From Morinoia aosen (Eukaryota; Arthropoda; Malacostraca; Amphipoda; Talitridae): DNA of 64,000 bases. The stretch is taken from positions 3,190,838-3,254,837 of the forward strand of contig CM059580.1 in assembly GCA_030386875.1 (NCBI GenBank), read 5' to 3'. The position numbers and the translations under genes were made by a program. Each line of letters opens with the position of its first letter. The first letter of the stretch is position 1. The notes below the pieces were generated by a model. The model ran no database searches. It saw only the letters and a program-made list of their open reading frames with translations, and was not told the DNA's origin. Of this stretch, positions 32,305 to 41,689 are shown piece after piece.

Positions 32305-32360
32305 CAACATATCTCGTGGGCCAAGGAAGACACGGGTTCGATTCCAAGCACCATCCGGGG
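32305..32360 (+). other. B-box-like tRNA remnant
   Basis: GGGTTCGATTCC (about 32,334-32,345) matches the Pol III B box exactly. Upstream GTGGGCCAAGGA is only weakly A-box-like. It is probably a SINE or tRNA pseudogene fragment. Confidence 0.35.
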
Positions 32361-32514
32361 TATTTTTCCTCTAGCGTACGCAGCTTCTTCGAGGATCAAA
32401 GAAATTAGAAATGGCGGGCAAACGACGTTAGATTTGAACATTTCAGCAATTGAACTTTCACTTCGCTGTATACGTCTCTTCTTCTTCCATTTGAGTTAGT
32501 TATCTTGGAAGCGC

Positions 32515-33200
32515 GTCTCTAGGGGAAATACTGTTAGGTCCCAAGCTACAAATAGGCCTTCGGGACTTGTGTCTTTCGTGCCCACTTTGCTTCTTTCAGT
32601 TTTCTTGCCTTCTTTGCTATCTCTTCTTTGTCTTTTGTTCCTCTTCCTTCCTGCCTTGTTGTGTGGGGACCTTGTGCATAGATTCCTTCTTTCCTGACTT
32701 GCTGTTTGTGTGGGGACCTTGTGCATAGATTCCTTCCTTCCTGACTTTCTGTTTGTGTGGGGACCTTGTGCATAGATTCCTTCCTTCCTGACTTGCTGTT
32801 TGTGTTGGGACCTTGTGCATAGATTCCTTCCTTCCTGACTTGCTGTTTGTGTGGGGACCTTGTGCATAGATTCCTTCCTTCCTGACTTGCTGTTTGTGTG
32901 GGGACCTTGTGCATAGATTCCTTCCTTCCTGACTTGCTGTTTGTGTGGGGACCTTGTGCATAGATTCCTTCCTTCCTGCCTTGCTGTTTGTGTGGGGACC
33001 TTGTGCATAGATTCCTTCCTTCCTGACTTGCGGTTTGTGTGGGGACCTTGTGCATAGATTCTTTCCTTCCTGACTTGCTGTTCGTGTGCGCAGGGTGTGG
33101 GAAAACACTTTGTGCATAGATTCCCCTTTTTCTACACACTCTGTAGGAAATGGTGCATCCTCTCCGCTCTCTTGAGATCACCCGTGTTGTGGCTAGGGTT
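32515..33200 (+). repeat. R1 variant with about nine internal 46-47-bp repeats
   Basis: Starts CTAGGGGAAATACTGTTAGG and shares TAGGCCTTCGGGACTTGTGT with the copy at 3,880. Between 32,650 and 33,090 the segment TTCCTTCCTGACTTGCTG-TTTGTG-GGGACCTTGTGCATAGA is tandemly repeated. The minus-strand frames of about 170-210 codons come from it. Confidence 0.85.
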
Positions 33201-33294
33201 ATGAAGTTATAAAAGTTATAAGAAGACGTTCCAACATCACGACTGGAGCGAACAATACGTTGGGGGTAAATTCACTTTTCTATGAATATAACTC

Positions 33295-33466
33295 CTCCAC
33301 CTCCACCGTAGAGTGGTCGCGAGCGCGCCCTTCGCTGGAAAAGGTCGGCAGTTCGAATCCCGGCAGTGGCGCTCGGGGTTTCTCCCCGTTGGGAAAAGGG
33401 AGAACTCAGCCACAATTCCCCACTCTACCCAGGTGTCGGAAATGGGTACCGGCTTGACCGGGAGTA
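33295..33466 (+). mobile_element. tRNA-derived SINE
   Basis: A tRNA-like head carries an A-box-like TAGAGTGGTCGCGAGC (about 33,309) and a B box, GTTCGAATCCCGG (about 33,352-33,364). It is followed by a conserved-looking body, GGGAAAAGGGAGAACTCAG and CCAGGTGTCGGAAATGGGTA. The 46-bp array starts immediately after. No full tRNA fold is obvious. I infer an invertebrate tRNA-SINE. Confidence 0.6.
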
Positions 33467-36400
33467 ACCGTCATGGCGTCCTGGTGTTAGTTATGAGGCA
33501 TTTGATATACCAACCGTCATGGCGTCCTGGTGTTAGTTATGAGGCATTTGGTATACCAACCGTCATGGCGTCCTGGTGTTAGTTATGAGGCATTTGATAT
33601 ACCAACCGTCATGGCGTCCTGGTGTTAGTTATGAGGCATTTGGTATACCAACCGTCATGGCGTCCTGGTGTTAGTTATGAGGCATTTGGTATACCAACCG
33701 TCATGGCGTCCTGGTGTTAGTTATGAGGCATTTGGTATACCAACCGTCATGGCGTCCTGGTGTTAGTTATGAGGCATTTGATAAACCAACCGTCATGGCG
33801 TCCTGGTGTTAGTTATGAGGCATTTGATATACCAACCGTCATGGCGTCCTGGTGTTAGTTATGAGGCATTTGATAAACCAACCGTCATGGCGTCCTGGTG
33901 TTAGTTATGAGGCATTTGATATACCAACCGTCATGGCGTCCTGGTGTTAGTTATGAGGCATTTTGTATACCAACCGTCATGGCGTCCTGGTGTTAGTTAT
34001 GAGGCATTTGGTATACCAACCGTCATGGCGTCCTGGTGTTAGTTATGAGGCATTTGGTATACCAACCGTCATGGCGTCCTTGTGTTAGTTATGAGGCATT
34101 TGATATACCAACCGTCATGGCGTCCTGGTGTTAGTTATGAGGCATTTGGTATACCAACCGTCATGGCGTCCTGGTGTTAGTTATGAGGCATTTGGTATAC
34201 CAACCGTCATGGCGTCCTGGTGTTAGTTATGAGGCATTTGGTATACCAACCGTCATGGCGTCCTGGTGTTAGTTATTAGGCATTTGGTATACCAACCGTC
34301 ATGGCGTCCTGGTGTTAGTTATGAGGCATTTGATATACCAACCGTCATGGCGTCCTGGTGTTAGTTATGAGGCATTTGGTATACCAACCGTCATGGCGTC
34401 CTGGTGTTAGTTATGAGGCATTTGGTATACCAACCGTCATGGCGTCCTGGTGTTAGTTATGAGGCATTTGATAAACCAACCGTCATGGCGTCCTGGTGTT
34501 AGTTATGAGGCATTTGATATACCAACCGTCATGGCGTCCTGGTGTTAGTTATGAGGCATTTGATAAACCAACCGTCATGGCGTCCTGGTGTTAGTTATGA
34601 GGCATTTGATATACCAACCGTCATGGCGTCCTGGTGTTAGTTATGAGGCATTTGATATACCAACCGTCATGGCGTCCTGGTGTTAGTTATGAGGCATTTG
34701 ATATACCAACCGTCATGGCGTCCTGGTGTTAGTTATGAGGCATTTTGTATACCAACCGTTATGGCGTCCTGGTGTTAGTTATGAGGCATTTGGTATACCA
34801 ACCGTCATGGCGTCCTGGTGTTAGTTATGAGGCATTTGGTATACCAACCGTCATGGCGTCCTGGTGTTAGTTATGAGGCATTTGATATACCAACCGTCAT
34901 GGCGTCCTGGTGTTAGTTATGAGGCATTTGATATACCAACCGTCATGGCGTCCTGGTGTGAGTTATGAGGCATTTGATATACCAACCGTCATGGCGTCCT
35001 GGTGTTAGTTATGAGGCATTTGGTATACCAACCGTCATGGCGTCCTGGTGTTAGTTATGAGGCATTTGATATACCAACCGTCATGGCGTCCTGGTGTTAG
35101 TTATGAGGCATTTGGTATACCAACCGTCATGGCGTCCTGGTGTTAGTTATGAGGCATTTGATATACCAACCGTCATGGCGTCCTGGTGTTAGTTATGAGG
35201 CATTTGATATACCAACCGTCATGGCGTCCTGGTGTTAGTTATGAGGCATTTTGTATACCAACCGTTATGGCGTCCTGGTGTTAGTTATGAGGCATTTGGT
35301 ATACCAACCGTCATGGCGTCCTGGTGTTAGTTATGAGGCATTTGGTATACCAACCGTCATGGCGTCCTGGTGTTAGTTATGAGGCATTTGATATACCAAC
35401 CGTCATGGCGTCCTGGTGTTAGTTATGAGGCATTTGATATACCAACCGTCATGGCGTCCTGGTGTGAGTTATGAGGCATTTGATATACCAACCGTCATGG
35501 CGTCCTGGTGTTAGTTATGAGGCATTTGGTATACCAACCGTCATGGCGTCCTGGTGTTAGTTATGAGGCATTTGATATACCAACCGTCATGGCGTCCTGG
35601 TGTTAGTTATGAGGCATTTGGTATACCAACCGTCATGGCGTCCTGGTGTTAGTTATGAGGCATTTGATATACCAACCGTCATGGCGTCCTGGTGTTAGTT
35701 ATGAGGCATTTGGTATACCAACCGTCATGGCGTCCTGGTGTTAGTTATGAGGCATTTGGTATACCAACCGTCATGGCGTCCTGGTGTTAGTTATGAGGCA
35801 TTTGGTATACCAACCGTCATGGCGTCCTGGTGTTAGTTATGAGGCATTTGATATACCAACCGTCATGGGGTCCTGGTGTTAGTTATGAGGCATTTGGTAT
35901 ACCAACCGTCATGGCGTCCTGGTGTTAGTTATGAGGCATTTGATATACCAACCGTCATGGCGTCCTGGTGTTAGTTATGAGGCATTTGATATACCAACCG
36001 TCATGGCGTCCTGGTGTTAGTTATGAGGCATTTGATATACCAACCGTCATGGCGTCCTGGTGTGAGTTATGAGGCATTTGATATACCAACCGTCATGGCG
36101 TCCTGGTGTTAGTTATGAGGCATTTGGTATACCAACCGTCATGGCGTCCTGGTGTTAGTTATGAGGCATTTGATATACCAACCGTCATGGCGTCCTGGTG
36201 TTAGTTATGAGGCATTTGGTATACCAACCGTCATGGCGTCCTGGTGTTAGTTATGAGGCATTTGATATACCAACCGTCATGGCGTCCTGGTGTTAGTTAT
36301 GAGGCATTTGGTATACCAACCGTCATGGCGTCCTGGTGTTAGTTATGAGGCATTTGGTATACCAACCGTCATGGCGTCCTGGTGTTAGTTATGAGGCATT

Positions 36401-37195
36401 TGGTATACCAACCGTCATGGCGTCCTGGTGTTAGTTATGAGGCATTTGATATACCAACCGTCATGGGGTCCTGGTGTTAGTTATGAGGCATTTGGTATAC
36501 CAACCGTCATGGCGTCCTGGTGTTAGTTATGAGGCATTTGATATACCAACCGTCATGGCGTCCTGGTGTTAGTTATGAGGCATTTGATATACCAACCGTC
36601 ATGGCGTCCTGGTGTTAGTTATGAGGCATTTGATATACCAACCGTCATGGCGTCCTGGTGTTAGTTATGAGGCATTTGGTATACCAACCGTCATGGCGTC
36701 CTGGTGTTAGTTATGAGGCATTTGATATACCAACCGTCATGGCGTCCTGGTGTTAGTTATGAGGCATTTGGTATACCAACCGTCATGGCGTCCTGGTGTT
36801 AGTTATGAGGCATTTGGTATACCAACCGTCATGGCGTCCTGGTGTTAGTTATGAGGCATTTGGTATACCAACCGTCATGGCGTCCTGGTGTTAGTTATGA
36901 GGCATTTGATATACCAACCGTCATGGGGTCCTGGTGTTAGTTATGAGGCATTTGGTATACCAACCGTCATGGCGTCCTGGTGTTAGTTATGAGGCATTTG
37001 ATATACCAACCGTCATGGCGTCCTGGTGTTAGTTATGAGGCATTTGATATACCAACCGTCATGGCGTCCTGGTGTTAGTTATGAGGCATTTGATATACCA
37101 ACCGTCATGGCGTCCTGGTGTTAGTTATGAGGCATTTGGTATACCAACCGTCATGGCGTCCTGGTGTTAGTTATGAGGCATTTGATATACCAGCG
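33467..37195. repeat. 46-bp satellite with higher-order structure, about 81 copies
   Basis: The unit is ATGGCGTCCTGGTGTTAGTT, ATGAGGCATTTGATATACCA, ACCGTC. Variants (GGTATA, GATAAA, TTGTATA, CCGTTATGG, GTGAGTT, ATGGGGTCC) recur in register. GTGAGTT units lie at about 34,957, 35,462 and 36,062, and ATGGGGTCC units at about 35,868, 36,466 and 36,922. Blocks of about 10 to 13 units were therefore themselves duplicated. Confidence 0.96.
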
Positions 37196-37309
37196 TACCA
37201 GGTGGTGTGTGCAGGGCTTGGTTGGGATAAAACAACTTTGTCTGTCCATGTCTTCTACCAGCGCGATCCATTTAATCCACCACTCCATCCACCCTATCCA
37301 CTCTATTCA

Positions 37310-38062
37310 GCACCTTGACCCCCTTATTTACCACCCTGTCCACCACCCTGTCCACCACCCTATCCACCACCCTATCCACCACCCTATCCACCACCCTATC
37401 CAACACCCTATCCACCACCCTATCCAACACCCTATCCAACACCCTATCCACTCTATTCAGCACCTTGACCCCCTTATTTACCACCCTGTCCACCACCCTG
37501 TCCACCACCCTATCCACCACCCTATCCACCACCCTATCCACCACCCTATCCAACACCCTATCCAACACCCTATCCAACACCCTATCCAACACCCTATCCA
37601 ACACCCTATCCAACACCCTATCCAACACCCTATCCAACACCCTATCCAACACCCTATCCAACACCCTATCCACCACCTTATTCATCTTATCCCCCACACT
37701 ATCTACCATTCTATCCACCCTATCCACTCTATTCAGCACCTTGACCCCATTATTTACCACCCTATCCACCACCCTATCCACCACCCTATCCACCACCCTA
37801 TCCACCACCCTATCCACCACCCTATCCACCACCCTATCCACCACCCTATCCACCACCCTATCCACCACCCTATCCAACACCCTATCCAACACCCTATCCA
37901 ACACCCTATCCAACACCCTATCCAACACCCTATCCACCACCTTATTCATCCTATCCCCCACACTATCTACCATTCTATCCACCCTATCCACTCTATTCAG
38001 CACCTTGACCCCATTATTTACCACCCTATCCACTACTCTATCCACCCTCTCCACTCTCTCCA
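37310..38062. repeat. 12-bp CACCACCCTATC repeat abutting the exon E acceptor
   Basis: Units CCACCACCCTAT and CCAACACCCTAT, with three larger blocks each headed by CTCTATTCAGCACCTTGACC (37,300, 37,447 and 37,727). The last units provide the pyrimidine tract and AG of the exon E acceptor (CTCTCTCCACCAG). The in-frame run-on into exon E is a consequence of the 12-bp period. Confidence 0.95.
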
Positions 38063-38066
38063 CCAG

Positions 38067-38237
38067 CGCCACAATCAAGGAGCTGCTGGAAACGGAGGAG
38101 GAGCTCATACGCGACCTCCACTACGCGGTGGATAACTACTACCGGCACATGGACCTCACTTCCACCCCCCGCCACATCCGCGACCACAAGGAGATAATTT
38201 TCTCCAACTTCAACTTCTTCCCCGACTTCCATAAGAA
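38067..38237 (+). CDS. unc-89: unc-89 exon E: start of the Dbl-homology (RhoGEF) domain
   Basis: Phase 2 at both ends. It encodes ATIKELLETEEELIRDLHYA, VDNYYRHMD, then a loop and PRHIRDHKEIIFSNF-NFFPDFHK. This is the first helix (conserved region 1) of a DH domain, where the ELLxTEEExIxDL pattern is diagnostic, followed by the IFxNxxxxxxFHxN segment. DH domains catalyse GDP-GTP exchange on Rho-family GTPases. In invertebrate Unc-89/obscurin the domain follows the SH3. The donor AAGAA|GTGGGT (38,238) leaves AA, and with C from exon F this makes Asn, giving FHKNV as the family requires. The CRE of a 41-bp array starts four bases into the intron. Confidence 0.86.
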
Positions 38238-39553
38238 GTGGGTGGCGTGTGCATAGGGTTCCATGCTCCCTATGTAACGTTGGTGGCGTGTGCATAGGGT
38301 TCCATGCTCTCTATGTAACGTTGGTGGCGTATGCATAGGGTTCCATGCTCCCTATGTAACGTTGGTGGCGTGTGCATAGGGTTCCATGCTCCCTATGTAA
38401 CGTTGGTGGCGTGTGCATAGGGTTCCATGCTCCCTATGTAACGTTGGTGGCGTGTGCATAGGGTTCCATGCTCCCTATGTAACGTTGGTGGCGTGTGCAT
38501 AGGGTTCCATGCTCCCTATGTAACGTTGGTGGCGTGTGCATAGGGTTCCATGCTCCCTATGTAACGTTGGTGGCGTGTGCATAGGGTTCCATGCTCCCTA
38601 TGTAACGTTGGTGGCGTGTGCATAGGGTTCCATGCTCCCTATGTAACGTTGGTGGCGTGTGCATAGGGTTCCATGCTCCCTATGTAACGTTGGTGGCGTG
38701 TGCATAGGGTTCCATGCTCCCTATGTAACGTTGGTGGCGTGTGCATAGGGTTCCATGCTCCCTATGTAACGTTGGTGGCGTGTGCATAGGGTTCCATGCT
38801 CCCTATGTAACGTTGGTGGCGTGTGCATAGGGTTCCATGCTCCCTATGTAACGTTGGTGGCGTGTGCATAGGGTTCCATGCTCCCTATGTAACGTTGGTG
38901 GCGTGTGCATAGGGTTCCATGCTCCCTATGTAACGTTGGTGGCGTGTGCATAGGGTTCCATGCTCCCTATGTAACGTTGGTGGCGTGTGCATAGGGTTCC
39001 ATGCTCCCTATGTAACGTTGGTGGCGTGTGCATAGGGTTCCATGCTCCCTATGTAACGTTGGTGGCGTGTGCATAGGGTTCCATGCTCCCTATGTAACGT
39101 TGGTGGCGTGTGCATAGGGTTCCATGCTCCCTATGTAACGTTGGTGGCGTGTGCATAGGGTTCCATGCTCCCTATGTAACGTTGGTGGCGTGTGCATAGG
39201 GTTCCATGCTCCCTATGTAACGTTGGTGACGTGTGCATAGGGTTCCATGCTCCCTATGTAACGTTGGTGGCGTGTGCATAGGGTTCCATGCTCCCTATGT
39301 AACGTTGGTGGCGTGTGCATAGGGTTCCATGCTCCCTATGTTACGTTGGGGGCGTGTGCATAGGGTTCCATGCTCCCTATGTAACGTTGGTGGCGTGTGC
39401 ATAGGGTTCCATGCTCCCTATGTAACGTTGGTGGCGTGTGCATAGGGTTCCATGCTCCCTATGTAACGTTGGTGGCGTGTGCATAGGGTTCCATGCTCCC
39501 TATGTAACGTTGGTGGCGTGTGCATAGGGTTCCATGCTCCCTATGTAATGTTG
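38238..39553. repeat. 41-bp minisatellite beginning at the exon E donor, about 32 copies
   Basis: The unit is GTGGCGTGTGCATAGGGTTC, CATGCTCCCTATGTAACGTT, G. The first unit starts at intron position 5. Units are almost identical (single changes near 38,330, 39,229 and 39,341), so the array is young. Confidence 0.97.
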
Positions 39554-39756
39554 GTGGCGGGCCCTAAGGGTTAAATAAAGGCTCCCTATGTAAAGGGTAG
39601 CGCCTTCCAATGCTTCTCGGAATTCCATAAGAAGTTGGTGTGGGGATACACCTTGTGCATAGATTCCACTTTTCATAACGGTCCTTTTTCTTCGCTATTT
39701 CGAGGGTGGCGCAAAAAGAACGCATGGATTTGACCGTCCTTTTTGCACCAGCCTGT
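39554..39756. other. Decayed exon E/donor duplicate and spacer
   Basis: At about 39,624-39,640 TTCCATAAGAAGTTGGTG repeats the end of exon E plus its donor (TTCCATAAGAAGTGGGTG at 38,227). The array therefore appears flanked by two copies of the exon border. The downstream GTGTGGGGATACACCTTGTG resembles R1. Confidence 0.6.
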
Positions 39757-40265
39757 TTAACACTTTGACTGCGACGTGCACCACCGGTGGTACACGGAGG
39801 CAATTTTCACAACGCTGCAGACCGACCAGTAGTCACAAACACAATTTCCATAAATACTTAATCAAAGCTAAATGAAGGCACGATCCAGTTCATGTTTGCT
39901 ATTTTCAACATCGCGCGCTGCAGTTGACTTTGTGTTGGAGTTTGGTATTGAACTTAATATTTAGTAGTCGCTGTTGAAGTGATAAATTTCCGGTACATAG
40001 CGTATGTATATGACTAGATCTCTCGGAATGTAAAGTATATATAAATATAATGTAGTTTCAGGTTTCAACTTGAACTGAAGTAAAACATTCAACTCAAACA
40101 CAAAGTCAACTGTGGTAAGCAATGTTGAAAATAGCATCTGGATCGTGCCTTCATTTAGCTTTGATTAAGTATTTATGGAAATTGTGTTTGTGACTACTGG
40201 TCGGTCTGCAGCGTTGTGAAAATCCCTTCGTGTACCACCGGTGGGTCACACTGCTGATAACATGT
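39757..40265. mobile_element. piggyBac-like foldback element (about 0.5 kb)
   Basis: It begins TTAACACTTTGACTGCGACG followed by CACCACCGGTGGTACACG. The left arm (39,757-39,890) and right arm (40,143-40,260) are inverted complements over about 110 bp, sharing TCACAAACACAATTTCC, TACTTAATCAAAGCTAAATG and AAGGCACGATCC. There is no coding capacity. The right terminus is diverged, and an extra CGTGTACCACCGGTGGGT copy lies at about 40,275. The same arms bound the larger element at 56,732-58,303. Confidence 0.7.
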
Positions 40266-40499
40266 AACAAAATCCCCTCCGTGTACCACCGGTGGGTTCC
40301 TTTCGAAGGAGGAGTATGTTGCAACAGGGCACACAGCAAGAATGTTTTATAGCCACCAACATTGCTTAATGCCTCATGTGCTCTATTCAACATTTATTTT
40401 GAGACAACTTGCATCTCAAGTAACCAATGTTGCAAAATTATCTACAAGTGTACGTACATATAAGAGCTCTTTCTATTTGGCTATGTAGATGACGCTCCG
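40266..40499. other. Intron spacer
   Basis: No feature beyond the extra CACCGGTGG copy. Confidence 0.5.
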
Positions 40500-40855
40500 C
40501 CCCTCAGGGGGATACAACTATTGTATCAATGGGAATAAGCGCGCCCAGGGGAATATGTGAGGGCCCGAGCTGAGAGTTAGGTAGGCCTTCATTTTGTTGA
40601 ATAAAAATGGTTTTGTTATGCTAAGAACCATTTTTTTCGGTTGACTGCTGTCATGTTTTTTTTGTAGCACCTACTACTTTGTTCTTCAACTTTGATCTTG
40701 TTTCATGAACTTCTTTCACAACTTACTGTTTCTACGCCCTTACTGCATAGATTCCGCGTTCCTTTAACTCCGCACTAAATAGTGCCTTCCTCCTTCCTCT
40801 CTTTGGATCGCCTTTGTTGCGGATAGGGAGGCTTAAACTAATAATAAACTAACTA
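40500..40855 (+). repeat. R1 dispersed repeat, full-length copy next to exon F
   Basis: 5' boxes CCCCTCAGGGGGATACAAC and TATTGTATC are intact, and the tail GAGGCTTAAACTAATAATAA ends about 20 bp before the exon F acceptor. The repeat tail therefore lies in the region where the branch point and pyrimidine tract of this intron are expected. Confidence 0.85.
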
Positions 40856-40874
40856 ATAATATGGTCTGTTGCAG

Positions 40875-40944
40875 CGTGTTGATTGAAGGCATCAAGTACA
40901 ACGCTGAGGTGCCACGCATGATCGGCAAGACTTTCCTCAGGCTG
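40875..40944 (+). CDS. unc-89: unc-89 exon F: DH domain, second segment
   Basis: The acceptor GGTCTGTTGCAG (ends 40,874) is followed by one base, then VLIEGIKYNAEVPRMIGKTF and LRL. The donor CTG|GTGAGT (40,945) leaves phase 0. The segment continues the DH helix after FHKN. The pattern LxGxxYxxxxxxxGxTFxRL is the one known in Unc-89-type DH domains, and this short exon is the most specific evidence for the gene name. Only 70 nt long, it has no start codon and would be missed by frame-length searches. An R1 element ends 20 bp upstream. Confidence 0.86.
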
Positions 40945-41588
40945 GTGAGTGGTGACGGTTTTTCCCATTGTGAATAAATTCCCGTGTTCGATGTAGTTCC
41001 TCAAATGGGAGTTTTCCCTTGACGAATAAATTTCCGTTTTTCATTTCCGGAAATGAAATTTTTTACGTGGTTAATAAATTCTTTTTCCGGTCTCCTTAAA
41101 TGGGATTTTCCCACGGTGAATACATTTCTGTTTTCTGTTTTCTTAAGGGGAATTTCTCCCATTGGGAATAAATTCCCGTTTTCTGTTTCCTTAAATGGGC
41201 TTATAATGTTGGCTTTGAGTTCACGATGGCATTACAGTCTTTCATATATATCATTCATATACTCTGTTGTAATTTCTTATGTAAGAAACTGTCTCTTATT
41301 CGTAAACTTAGAATTATTTCGTGTTTTTTTTAGGAATGTTTGTATGATTGAAACCAAATCCAGTGTAGGTGTGTTTTTGTTTCGTGCATATGTCTGAGTC
41401 ACATGTATCTTAGATACATATATCTCGTATTGTTTTATGTTCATTTTAGATTTAACCTAGCGAAGAATTTTTAAAAAATCAATGTTTTCTAATATTTCTA
41501 ACTTCAGAAAGTATGTTTCAAAAAATGGGTAAAGAATTTCTGGTACAAATTTTGTACGAGCGTTAAAATGCGTTTTTTCCTGGCGTAG
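40945..41588. other. Intron F-G with degenerate repeat
   Basis: 40,955-41,205 carries four to five degenerate units (about 50-60 bp) of TTTTCCCATTGTGAATAAAT and TTCCGTTTTCTGTTTCCTTAAATGGG. 41,206-41,588 has nothing recognised up to the acceptor TTTTTTCCTGGCGTAG. Confidence 0.7.
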
Positions 41589-41684
41589 GAACGAGACTTC
41601 GACCAACACGCCGAGTACTGCAGCAGCGAGCCGCTAGCTCAAGAATTTCTTGAGAACAACGCGCCCGTCAGGGAATATTTTGAG
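41589..41684 (+). CDS. unc-89: unc-89 exon G: DH domain, third segment
   Basis: Phase 0 at both ends, 32 codons: ERDFDQHAEYCSSEPLAQEF, LENNAPVREYFE. It continues TFLRL from exon F as TFLRLERDFDQHAEY, the conserved pattern in obscurin-type DH domains (xxLExDFExHxxY). The donor GAG|GTGAGT at 41,685 is strong. No later exon of this gene is visible in the remaining 22.3 kb, so the next intron is very long or the following exons are beyond the right edge. A 30-bp array begins inside the donor consensus. Confidence 0.85.
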
Positions 41685-41689
41685 GTGAG

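Noticed and set aside
33295..33370. Functional tRNA gene
   Set aside because: B box is good but the A box is irregular and no paired acceptor stem or clear anticodon arm was found; better as a SINE head.
37310..38062. Telomere-like CCCTAT/CCCTAA sequence
   Set aside because: The unit is a 12-bp CACCACCCTATC, not the arthropod TTAGG repeat; it lies inside a gene.
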